From an uncultured Alphaproteobacteria bacterium (GTDB taxonomy: Bacteria > Pseudomonadota > Alphaproteobacteria > CAAHEQ01 > UBA3637), in NCBI GenBank assembly GCA_934234055.1, contig CAKQGY010000002.1, forward strand, positions 1 through 64,000: a stretch of DNA of 64,000 nt, read 5' to 3'. The translations under genes were made by a program, and so were the position numbers. Under the pieces are notes generated by a model, which saw only the letters and a list, made by a program, of their open reading frames with translations, was not told the origin of the DNA and searched no databases. Of this stretch, positions 26,937 through 34,761 are shown in pieces; position 1 is the stretch's first letter; each line of letters starts with the position of its first letter.

Positions 26937-28762
26937 AAACGCCCTCCTGTTCCCTCGTCGTCCAGTTCCAGCACTTTTTGCATCAATTCGCGCATCAAAG
27001 GTGCCGCCGTGCGCGATCCGCCCCCACCGTGCTCCACAAAAATCACAGCGGCATATTTGGGCTTGTCCGTCGGCGTAAAGGCCACAAACATTGCATGATC
27101 GCGGTATTTTTCAGGCAAGTCATCTTGTGCGATAATCCCCGATTCGCGCTCTTTCATTGTAATGCGTCGCACTTGAATAGAGGCCGTTTTTCCCGACATC
27201 TTTTTTCCCTTATAGGTAAAACGTGATCCATACGCCGTACCGCCTTTGGTATTGACGACCTGATACATACCATCGCGCAGGGCTTTCAGATACCGTGGAT
27301 TGAACGGCAAAGGCTCGGCCGAATCGGATACTTGCGCCTGCAGCAAAGTCGGCTGAATGTTTTTACCGCCGGCGATTCGCGCCACAGCGGTAGCCACTTG
27401 CATCGGCGTCACCATTAAAAAGCCCTGCCCGATACTTAAATTCAAGGTATCCCCCATCCGCCATTCGTCGTTATAGCGTTTTTTCTTCCATTCCGAATCG
27501 GGCAACACACCGGCCGTTTTCGTAATCAGACCGATTTGCGGAGCTTCCCCAAAGCCCAATTTTCTGGCCGTTTCAATAATTTTTTTCGGACCGATTTTTT
27601 GCGCCATTTCATAAAAATACACATCGCAAGAATGCATAATTGCTTCTTCAAAAGTCAATGATCCATGTCCCTCTCTTTTCCAACAGTGGAACAAGTGATC
27701 GCCCAACTTAACTTTTCCGGAGCATTTCACCTTTGTTTTCAAATTGATATCCCCCGATTCCAAACCGGCCAATCCCACCACCAACTTAAACACGGACCCT
27801 GGTGAATACAGCCCCTGTAAAGCCTTGTTCTGTAAAGGTCTGTGCGGATTATTTTGCAGCCGATTCCAATCCCGATTAGAGATCGGCACCGTCAATAAAT
27901 TTCCATCATAAGTCGGTGTAGAGACCAACGCCAATATCGCCCCGTTTTGCACATTGACGACGATCGCCGACGCTGCATAACGGCTCAACAACCGTGTTGC
28001 AAAGTTTTGTAAACGCGAATCGACTGTCAGATAAATATCTTGCCCCGGTTGCGGTAATTTTTCGCTCAACACGCGCACCGTCCGCCCGAAAGCATTAACC
28101 TCGGATCGCCGTTCCCCGGGCTCACCTTTCAGCAGATTTTCCTGTGATCCCTCAATACCGACACGTCCCACACGATACCCCGGCAAGTCCAACAGCGGAT
28201 TCGTCGTATCCCCGGCCACATCTTCCTCAGTCAGCAATGACACATATCCCAACACCGCCGTATTTCCACTGCCGGCCGGATAAAAGCGCATCATACCTTC
28301 TTCAATCTGAACACCGCTTAGATCCGGCATATTCAACTGGATCAAAGCGACTTCATCTGTCGTCAGGTTATCCTTTAACCGAACCGGCATAAAGGCTCTT
28401 TTGCCGCGTAATTCCTTACGAATACGCGTAATTTCCTCTTCGTTCAGCGGTATCAGGCGCAAAAACCGTTCCAAAGTTTGCTTATAATTTTGGGCTTCTT
28501 CTTTGATAAGGACGGCTTGAAAAGTCTTAGCATTCTCCGCCAGTTGAATCCCGTTTCTATCAAAAATCCCCCCGCGTGAGGGCATTGTTAACCGCACCGA
28601 CAGACGATTTTTTTCCGCTAATAACAAGTATTTATCCCCTTGTAAAACCTGCAAATAGAACAATCGCCCGATAATCACCAATCCCATCAGGAAAAAGATA
28701 ACCGACAGACCTATCATCCGCCGAAAAATCAAGTGTGCTTTTTCATATTTCCAAACGCTCAT
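26933..28762 (-). CDS. mrdA: Penicillin-binding protein 2 (elongasome transpeptidase), atypical KTG box
   Basis: PBP2 is the monofunctional DD-transpeptidase that works with RodA. ATG 28762 overlaps the mreD stop by one base (TGATG) and has GAGAGG nearby; the GTG one codon upstream is less likely. The 609 residues show an N-terminal membrane anchor (about 14-35), the pedestal domain with SRGGIFDRNG, then the transpeptidase: catalytic SVFK (Ser323-Lys326) and SCD (378-380). The third box reads K525-T526-A527, not KTG, confirmed from the bases. In family members the Gly lines the oxyanion pocket, so acylation or beta-lactam binding may differ. Confidence 0.95.
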   Translation of the reverse strand: MSVWKYEKAHLIFRRMIGLSVIFFLMGLVIIGRLFYLQVLQGDKYLLLAEKNRLSVRLTMPSRGGIFDRNGIQLAENAKTFQAVLIKEEAQNYKQTLERFLRLIPLNEEEITRIRKELRGKRAFMPVRLKDNLTTDEVALIQLNMPDLSGVQIEEGMMRFYPAGSGNTAVLGYVSLLTEEDVAGDTTNPLLDLPGYRVGRVGIEGSQENLLKGEPGERRSEVNAFGRTVRVLSEKLPQPGQDIYLTVDSRLQNFATRLLSRYAASAIVVNVQNGAILALVSTPTYDGNLLTVPISNRDWNRLQNNPHRPLQNKALQGLYSPGSVFKLVVGLAGLESGDINLKTKVKCSGKVKLGDHLFHCWKREGHGSLTFEEAIMHSCDVYFYEMAQKIGPKKIIETARKLGFGEAPQIGLITKTAGVLPDSEWKKKRYNDEWRMGDTLNLSIGQGFLMVTPMQVATAVARIAGGKNIQPTLLQAQVSDSAEPLPFNPRYLKALRDGMYQVVNTKGGTAYGSRFTYKGKKMSGKTASIQVRRITMKERESGIIAQDDLPEKYRDHAMFVAFTPTDKPKYAAVIFVEHGGGGSRTAAPLMRELMQKVLELDDEGTGGRL

Positions 28763-29247
28763 CACACCTCTCCCAACCGTGCATCAACTCGTCCGCACAG
28801 CGCAAACCCGAACGGATAGCACAGGTTCAGGATAATATATTCGCGCAATAAAAATCCCGACGGAATCGTCGTCCCGGCGCACAGGAAAAAGAAAAACAGT
28901 TGCGTCAACAACAACACCGCGCTGAAAAAAGCAAACAGCATCCACAGATTTTTAAACGATAAATCTTTTAAAAACAGCCGATTCAATCGAGCCACAAAAA
29001 ACAGCAACACGAACAAGAACGCATACAATCCGAACGGTGCTTCATTTAAGCAATCCGCAAACAACCCCAACCCGAACAGGACATAAGCATTCAAAACGCT
29101 CGGCCGAAAAATAGCAAAATAAAAAATCGGTACATAAACCAACGGCACACAGATGCCGAAAACCGTCGGTGTTTGCGCCAACAGGATAACCAATAAACAA
29201 GCCCCCAGCGGCAATAATTTTTTGCTTAAATCCGTATAGCGAATCAT
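28762..29247 (-). CDS. mreD: Rod-shape-determining protein MreD
   Basis: MreD is a small inner-membrane partner of MreC in the elongasome. The 161 residues contain five or six hydrophobic segments and little else. Identity rests on position between mreC and mrdA, size and membrane pattern (GLGLFADCLNEAPFGLYAF resembles the conserved GL..D.......G... stretch). The ATG overlaps the mreC stop by 4 bp. Translational coupling with both neighbours is likely. Confidence 0.85.
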   Translation of the reverse strand: MIRYTDLSKKLLPLGACLLVILLAQTPTVFGICVPLVYVPIFYFAIFRPSVLNAYVLFGLGLFADCLNEAPFGLYAFLFVLLFFVARLNRLFLKDLSFKNLWMLFAFFSAVLLLTQLFFFFLCAGTTIPSGFLLREYIILNLCYPFGFALCGRVDARLGEV

Positions 29248-30110
29248 TTACCGACTTCCTCTGTCTGGCACGAAGTATCCAACAAAACCGACCCCAGCCC
29301 AAAGTCCACCAAGCGCACAAAATACGGCGTCATATTCTCTTCAAACAGACGCACTTTAATATCCTCATTGTGGATTTTATCCACCACACCGATCCCCAGG
29401 CCCGTCGGAAAGACCCCCACTTGTCCCGAGGTTAAAACGACATCCCCCACCGACACAGTTTTATTTTCGGGCAACGAAATAATTTTGGGCATATTACTCC
29501 CGTCACCGGACAAGATTCCTCGCACCTGATTCGGCCCGATTATTACCGGCACCCGCGACGCATAGTCTGTCAGCAGCAACAACCGACTGGCCGACCGACC
29601 GACCGTTACGATTCGGCCGATAACACCGCTGTTTGTCATAGCCACATCGCCTTTTTTAATCCCTTCCGCACTGCCGGCCGACACCACCAATGACTTAGAA
29701 AAACGACCTCCGTCATCGGTCAATACTTTTGCCATCAGTGTTCTGGATTTTGCCGGCGGCACATAGCCCATCAAGTGCTGCACCGCTTGCTGTTCCGCCT
29801 GTAATTGCAACGCAACATTCCGCCAATTTTTCAAGGCTTCATTTTCTGCGCGCAGGATTTTATTTTCCTGATAGACTCCAAAGTAATGTGAAATCTCGTT
29901 TGTGGCCGCCTCACCCCATCGCACCGGAGCCGACACCACCCGCACAATCGGCGCAACGGTTTCTTTCAACGCCATTTTGAATTGCACCAACAAGGGATTC
30001 TGAAACTGCCCCCACCCCACCAGCATCAACGCCAGCATCAACAAGGCCAAAGGCAAAAAAAGCCGTATTTGAGATTTGATTTTTTTCAGACGAAATTGGC
30101 GGCTTTCCAT
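29244..30110 (-). CDS. mreC: Rod-shape-determining protein MreC
   Basis: MreC links cytoplasmic MreB to periplasmic PBP2. The 288 residues have a basic cytoplasmic N terminus, one membrane helix (about 17-34), a coiled coil (about 70-105, ENKILRAENEALKNW) and a periplasmic double beta-barrel with GVIGRIVTVGRSASRLLLLTD, the usual signature. It starts 16 bp after mreB and overlaps mreD by 4 bp. The ribosome site is poor (GGGG..TGA), so coupling to mreB is plausible. Confidence 0.95.
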   Translation of the reverse strand: MESRQFRLKKIKSQIRLFLPLALLMLALMLVGWGQFQNPLLVQFKMALKETVAPIVRVVSAPVRWGEAATNEISHYFGVYQENKILRAENEALKNWRNVALQLQAEQQAVQHLMGYVPPAKSRTLMAKVLTDDGGRFSKSLVVSAGSAEGIKKGDVAMTNSGVIGRIVTVGRSASRLLLLTDYASRVPVIIGPNQVRGILSGDGSNMPKIISLPENKTVSVGDVVLTSGQVGVFPTGLGIGVVDKIHNEDIKVRLFEENMTPYFVRLVDFGLGSVLLDTSCQTEEVGK

Positions 30111-30126
30111 TTCAGGCCCCCGAACA

Positions 30127-31182
30127 CTAGAACATACTTGTCAGGATATTTTCAAATTTATCTACTTGTTCCACGGCACAGCCTGTCCCCAAAGCAACGC
30201 ACTGCAATGCCCGTTCGGCCACCGATACCGGCAATCCTGTCGCTTCGCGTAAAACTTCGTCCAACCGGTGCAGCAATGCGCCGCCCCCGGTCAACATAAT
30301 GCCCTTGTCCACAATATCCGAAGACAATTCCGGTGCTGTGTGTTCCAAGGCCACTTTAACCGCTTCCACAATTTGCCCCACCGGTTCGGCCAAGGCTTCG
30401 GCGATTTGCCGTTCTGAAATTGTAATTTCTTTGGGCACACCATGCATCAAATCGCGTCCTTTCACAGAGATTGTTTCCCCCTCTCCGTTTTCAGGAACCG
30501 ATGCCGCCCCGATACTCTTTTTAATGCGTTCTGCCGTAGCTTCTCCGATCAACAGGTTTTGATTGCGGCGAATATAGGAAATAATGGCTTCGTCCATTTT
30601 ATCACCACCGACGCGCACAGACCGTGCATAGACAATCCCGCCCAAGCTCATCACGGCCACTTCTGTTGTGCCGCCACCGATATCCACAACCATACTGCCT
30701 GACGGTTCATTAACCGGCAAACCGGCCCCGATTGCCGCAGCCATTGGTTCTTCAATCAAGTAAACTTTCCGCGCCCGTGCATTTTCGGCCGCTTCCTGAA
30801 TAGCCCGCCGTTCCACCGCCGTCGAGCCCGACGGCACACAAATTACGATCACCGGTCGCGATAATCCCCGATGCCCCAATGCTTTATCAATAAAGCGTTT
30901 AATCATTTCTTCCGCGACATCAAAGTCTGCAATCACTCCATCGCGCAGCGGGCGAATTGCCTGAATTTGTCCCGGTGTTTTGCCCAGCATTTGTTTTGCT
31001 TCATTACCGACAGCGATGACTTGTTTTTTGCCACGATTTTCGGCAATAGCCACCACCGAAGGCTCATTCAAGACAACGCCCTGACCCGTCACATAGACCA
31101 AAGTATTCGCGGTACCCAAATCAATCGCCATATTAGAAGAGAAAACATTTAATAATTTTTTAATTTGTGTCAGACTAAACAT
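30127..31182 (-). CDS. mreB: Actin-like rod-shape protein MreB
   Basis: MreB forms membrane-associated filaments that guide lateral peptidoglycan synthesis. The 351 residues carry the actin-fold nucleotide motifs: MAIDLGTANTLVY (phosphate 1), VVDIGGGTTEVAV (phosphate 2) and MLTGGGALLHRLDE (adenosine), plus ICVPSG and IEEPMAAAIGAGLPV. AAAGGA lies eight bases before the ATG. It leads an 11-gene same-strand run ending at 17339. Confidence 0.98.
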   Translation of the reverse strand: MFSLTQIKKLLNVFSSNMAIDLGTANTLVYVTGQGVVLNEPSVVAIAENRGKKQVIAVGNEAKQMLGKTPGQIQAIRPLRDGVIADFDVAEEMIKRFIDKALGHRGLSRPVIVICVPSGSTAVERRAIQEAAENARARKVYLIEEPMAAAIGAGLPVNEPSGSMVVDIGGGTTEVAVMSLGGIVYARSVRVGGDKMDEAIISYIRRNQNLLIGEATAERIKKSIGAASVPENGEGETISVKGRDLMHGVPKEITISERQIAEALAEPVGQIVEAVKVALEHTAPELSSDIVDKGIMLTGGGALLHRLDEVLREATGLPVSVAERALQCVALGTGCAVEQVDKFENILTSMF

Positions 31183-31215
31183 TCTGATGATCCTTTCTTG
31201 AGTTTGAATATTTTA

Positions 31216-31244
31216 TTCATACACTACTTCTGACAAGAAAACAA
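31216..31244 (-). promoter_or_regulatory. Probable mreB promoter
   Basis: TTGTTT (31244-31239) and TATGAA (31221-31216) are 17 bp apart on the minus strand; both hexamers deviate from consensus. It lies in the divergent gap with the ferritin-like gene. Confidence 0.5.
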
Positions 31245-31345
31245 CATTTTTTTTCATTTTTTTGTAAAAAAAGCACAGACTTTTCGGTAATTGTTTTTCC
31301 TGTTCCGGATTACCATCTGTTGATTGTTGACAAGGAGGAAACAAT

Positions 31346-31639
31346 ATGGTTGATTTTGTTCAGATAAAAAATGTTTATAAACCGGCTCAAAAACTGACGA
31401 AAACCGAGATGTTGCGTGCCATTAAATTGGCCTTGGCATCCGAATTTGAGGCCATTCAAATTTATCAACAGATTATGGAGAGCACCGAAGACACCCGAAT
31501 CGTCAAGGTCTTGGCCGAAATTACAGGCGATGAAAAGCACCACGTCGGCGGTCTGTATAAATTGCTGGAACTGCTCTCGCCCGAGGATTTCAAGCAATAC
31601 GAACACGGTTATCAGGAAACACTGGAAAACTATACCTGA
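31346..31639 (+). CDS. Two-helix ferritin-like protein resembling encapsulated ferritin (EncFtn)
   Basis: A 97-residue protein with AAGGAGG seven bases before the ATG. It is predicted to be two long helices carrying Glu33, Glu35, Glu63 and His66 in SEFEAIQIYQQ and GDEKHHVGG. The spacing Glu-30-Glu-3-His equals that of the iron ligands of encapsulated ferritins (Glu32, Glu62, His65 in the Rhodospirillum protein, from memory), which build a di-iron ferroxidase site across a dimer. No encapsulin gene is nearby and no C-terminal cargo peptide is evident. A rubrerythrin-like or other diiron role is the alternative. The last 10 bases overlap the convergent HAD gene. Confidence 0.65.
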   Translation: MVDFVQIKNVYKPAQKLTKTEMLRAIKLALASEFEAIQIYQQIMESTEDTRIVKVLAEITGDEKHHVGGLYKLLELLSPEDFKQYEHGYQETLENYT

Positions 31640-32550
31640 CGAATCAGGACAATCCCGTCCAGTGATCCGCCGGCCTGATCTCTCAGACTTTTGCCGTGAT
31701 CCTGTTCATATTTTGCCATACCGGTATCCACGCACCAAACCGGCGTGATACCGGCGTTCAGTGCCCCCCGAATATCCGTGCGATAGGTATCACCGACCAT
31801 TGCGACCCGTCGGGACGGCTGCACACCCAACCGCCGGAATGTATAGTCAAACATTTCGCCATAGGGCTTTCCGAATTCCAGCACTTGCCCACCCAGGCGC
31901 CGATAGTTTTCCGACAATTCACCCTGGCGCACGATCCAGGTCGCTCCCACCACACCGATGTGTTTTTCCAAAGCCATCAAGTCCGGATTCGTGCTAATTG
32001 CCGGCAAGTTCAACGCCGCGCATTTTTCCAGCAACGCCTTAAACGGACGGATAGTCGTCATATCATACCGTCCACATGAATCCAAATAAAAAGCGTCCTG
32101 CAAGTCCGGATAAAGACACACTTGATCGGGGGTCAATTGCGGTGCGCCAAAGAAAACAAAATCTGCTTCTTCGGGTGTTTGGACCACCCGACAATTCAGG
32201 TATTTCGGCAAGTTGATTTTAGAAATCCCCATCATAAACACGCGACCGCCCGCCGGTATCACCGGGTTGTTTTTCAGGTAATCCAAGCACACATCGCCCG
32301 AGGTAATCACATCGGTATAGTGCACCCCGCGAGTTAAACCTTTGTGCTTATAGCCTTCAATCGTGCTGTTTCCCACCGATGAAGTATTGGATAAAATGCA
32401 CAGCGGTTTTCCCCGGCGCACTTGTTCCGCCATCGTTTCCAAACTGCCCGGAATCGGAGCATCACCTCCCCAAAAGACTCCATACGCATCAAACAACAAC
32501 ACATCAAACTGGTCCGCAATTTCGTGAAAGCGATGATAGATTTTCGTCAT
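31630..32550 (-). CDS. HAD-superfamily class IIA (NagD-like) hydrolase
   Basis: A probable cytosolic phosphatase of unknown substrate. The 306 residues show motif I FDAYGV (nucleophile Asp21), motif II LSNTSS, a C2 cap in the middle, motif III Lys in FGKPYGEMF, and motif IV MVGDTYRTDIRGALNAG. The second motif I Asp (general acid) is replaced by Tyr23; an aromatic there is known in a class IIA subgroup common in alphaproteobacteria (D.WGV type). GGAG precedes the start, which lies 1 bp after the PPTase stop. It is last in a three-gene operon. Confidence 0.8.
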   Translation of the reverse strand: MTKIYHRFHEIADQFDVLLFDAYGVFWGGDAPIPGSLETMAEQVRRGKPLCILSNTSSVGNSTIEGYKHKGLTRGVHYTDVITSGDVCLDYLKNNPVIPAGGRVFMMGISKINLPKYLNCRVVQTPEEADFVFFGAPQLTPDQVCLYPDLQDAFYLDSCGRYDMTTIRPFKALLEKCAALNLPAISTNPDLMALEKHIGVVGATWIVRQGELSENYRRLGGQVLEFGKPYGEMFDYTFRRLGVQPSRRVAMVGDTYRTDIRGALNAGITPVWCVDTGMAKYEQDHGKSLRDQAGGSLDGIVLIRQV

Positions 32551-32551
32551 T

Positions 32552-33121
32552 TTACTCCTCTAAAACCGGCACATTGACCGGATCAAACCGCCCAATATTT
32601 TCAACCGAATAAAAATTGATTTTTTCTTTTATATTCAATAAACTGATGCACACAATAAAAGTATTGATTGAATAATAAATATGCTGTATCTCCCCACTAC
32701 TTCGCCCCAATTTATAATCAGCTTCCCATGCTGTAAATTGCCGGTAAAAATCCAGAGCTGTCTTGGGCACCTGCCTCCATCCCAAGCGTCTGGCAACAGC
32801 CTCGTAATCACGCTTTATCCGGACATCTTCAACATCCGCGCCAATCGGATTTTCCCCAACCGCAAACACCACAAAATTTCCCCGATGAGCCAAGCTGATA
32901 AACCCATGCGACACAATCGGTTTACCGGTTTTATCCGTTCCGGCATTCTCCCCGCACACCAGCCGGATCAGACCATGCCCGACCAAAAATTGCAGCCGTC
33001 GTTCTTCATCATTGATATGGCACAAACGTTCCAATTCCGCCGCAGACAACAACCTTGTCCACACCGTTTCAAACATCTCTGTTTTTTTTATCCGAGAAAT
33101 ATCCGCAATATAGATTTTCAT
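32552..33121 (-). CDS. 4'-phosphopantetheinyl transferase (Sfp-type)
   Basis: Such enzymes move phosphopantetheine from CoA to a Ser of carrier proteins. The 189 residues contain ISLAHRGNFVVFAV, the Mg-binding GADVEDV (Asp and Glu) and FTAWEADYK (WxxxExxxK), the diagnostic PPTase motifs. It overlaps the peptidase gene upstream by 4 bp and ends 1 bp before the HAD gene. No NRPS or PKS gene is in the window, so the target may be the fatty-acid ACP or something elsewhere. The C-terminal half is less conserved. Confidence 0.75.
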   Translation of the reverse strand: MKIYIADISRIKKTEMFETVWTRLLSAAELERLCHINDEERRLQFLVGHGLIRLVCGENAGTDKTGKPIVSHGFISLAHRGNFVVFAVGENPIGADVEDVRIKRDYEAVARRLGWRQVPKTALDFYRQFTAWEADYKLGRSSGEIQHIYYSINTFIVCISLLNIKEKINFYSVENIGRFDPVNVPVLEE

Positions 33122-34041
33122 TTCAGCTTCCGTATTTCCTGTTCCAATGCTTGAAAAAGGGCACGGCTGCCATGTCCTTTATCCGGCACGATAACCAGGC
33201 GCGACTTCGGCAAGGCCTGATGCAAGTCATAGGCCTGCACCACCGGGCAGCAAAAATCCAACCGATTATGCACGATTATAGCCGGTATAGTCCGAATCCG
33301 CCCGATATTATCCAAGATTTGATTCGACCCGACAAAAAAATGATTCTTTTCATAGTCCAAATAAATCCGCCCGGATCGAATTGTGTTATCTGTCAAGGCC
33401 GGCACTCGTTCAAACGATGGCTGTAATTCGCCCAATTGATGCTCATATGATCCGAAATAGCGTTGTGCTTTTTGAATATCCAGATATTTATCCGAAAAAA
33501 TCAACCGATGATAGGCTTTCACCAATTCCTTACCGGCCACCTGCCGCGCCAATTCATCCAGCATATCCGGATAGAACAACCGGCTTCCCTTTGTCACCCA
33601 TTCGGCATCTTCCGGCCGCATCAAGAATACCGAGTTCAAGATCAACTGCCTGACCCGCGCCGGATAGGCCTCCGCAAACAACAGGGCCAGCCCCGCCCCG
33701 AACGACCCACCGGCAACGGTTATTTTTCCCTTTATTTTCAGATGGTTCAATAAACACAAGGCATCTTTTATTGTGGCCGTTGCGGTATTATTTCGGAACG
33801 CATCCTGATACAAAGAGTGCCCGCACCCGCGTTGATCAAACAAGACCACCCGCCATTTTTTCAAGTCATAGTGTGATGCATGTTTCGCTCTTCCTGATCC
33901 GCCCGGCCCGCCGTGAAAGGACAAAACAACGGATCCTTTCGGGTTGCCGAACTGTTGATAGTACAGACTATGCCCTTCCCCTACCGACACATAGCCGGTA
34001 TCATAGGGGCGCGGATCGCGGGAAAACCAAGAAAATATCAT
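33118..34041 (-). CDS. pip: Proline iminopeptidase-like alpha/beta hydrolase
   Basis: Peptidase family S33 members release N-terminal proline from peptides. The 307 residues show HGGPGG (oxyanion loop), DQRGCGHS, the nucleophile elbow GGSFGAG, a late Asp in NRLDFCCP and His in PDKGHG, matching proline iminopeptidase. The GGSFG in place of the usual GGSWG is a mild variation. AAGGAG lies upstream and a good promoter precedes it. It heads the operon pip-PPTase-HAD; the logic of this grouping is unclear. Confidence 0.8.
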   Translation of the reverse strand: MIFSWFSRDPRPYDTGYVSVGEGHSLYYQQFGNPKGSVVLSFHGGPGGSGRAKHASHYDLKKWRVVLFDQRGCGHSLYQDAFRNNTATATIKDALCLLNHLKIKGKITVAGGSFGAGLALLFAEAYPARVRQLILNSVFLMRPEDAEWVTKGSRLFYPDMLDELARQVAGKELVKAYHRLIFSDKYLDIQKAQRYFGSYEHQLGELQPSFERVPALTDNTIRSGRIYLDYEKNHFFVGSNQILDNIGRIRTIPAIIVHNRLDFCCPVVQAYDLHQALPKSRLVIVPDKGHGSRALFQALEQEIRKLK

Positions 34042-34062
34042 CTTAAAAAACTCCTTATTTTT

Positions 34063-34091
34063 ATCATATTTTATTTTTTCTCAAATCGCAA
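34063..34091 (-). promoter_or_regulatory. Promoter of the pip-PPTase-HAD operon
   Basis: TTGCGA (34091-34086) and TATGAT (34068-34063) are 17 bp apart on the minus strand, divergent from the consensus promoter at 34153. Confidence 0.7.
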
Positions 34092-34152
34092 GTTTTTTCT
34101 TATTTTTCCTATATTAACCCCTTTGTTTAATTTGTCCATTTTTTCCTTTGAT

Positions 34153-34181
34153 TTGACAAAATCCTTTTTTTATGCTATAAT
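34153..34181 (+). promoter_or_regulatory. Perfect consensus sigma-70 promoter
   Basis: TTGACA (34153-34158) and TATAAT (34176-34181) with exactly 17 bp between. Predicted +1 near 34188, leader about 25 nt. Confidence 0.88.
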
Positions 34182-34212
34182 GGCGACTATCATAATCAAA
34201 CGGAGGAGTATG

Positions 34213-34761
34213 ATGACAGAACTAGAAGCAATTAAAAACAGACGTAATTCAATTAAATCTGCCGGTAAAAAAGCCGCCCTTGAAGCCTGTGGTTTCAACG
34301 AATGCGAAATCGCCCGCATTATGGAAATGTATAATCAGGATTTAACTGATCGCAATAACTACACTGATTACCTATGCACTTTGGAGCAACAGCGTGACCG
34401 TTTGGAAATGCGCCGCGCCAACAAGGCTTTAATGTCCACTTTTATCTATGGCTGCGCCTTTGTCGCCTCAACCTTGGCCTCCATCGGATTTTTAAGCAAA
34501 GGCTCCACCAACGCAGCATTAGGTGCCGGTGGTTTGGCTTTAATCTCATTATTAGCTGTGCGTGTATCATTCGGCAGCATCAACCGGACTGTTGAGGTGG
34601 ACGAACGCCATGACAAGAATTTGAAAAAAGTGCGAATCGCCGCCGAAAAGAAAGCCCGCCGCGAATACTCTGTTCCGCGGTTGCAGGCACGCCACGACTC
34701 AATGCCGGCGTTTTTTGAATCGTTTGGGCTTTTGACTCGCTTTTTTTCGCGCGATTGCTAG
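34213..34761 (+). CDS. Unknown membrane protein with two transmembrane segments and flanking coiled coils
   Basis: I do not recognise a family. The start at 34213 (GGAGGAG five bases upstream; ATG 34210 too close) gives 182 residues: a charged N-terminal helical part (1-70), two membrane helices (about 74-94 and 100-119) and a basic helical tail. A perfect consensus promoter and strong ribosome site imply high expression. The last 63 bases run antisense to the 3' end of rnr, so up to 21 codons of each gene share DNA. Confidence 0.75.
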   Translation: MTELEAIKNRRNSIKSAGKKAALEACGFNECEIARIMEMYNQDLTDRNNYTDYLCTLEQQRDRLEMRRANKALMSTFIYGCAFVASTLASIGFLSKGSTNAALGAGGLALISLLAVRVSFGSINRTVEVDERHDKNLKKVRIAAEKKARREYSVPRLQARHDSMPAFFESFGLLTRFFSRDC

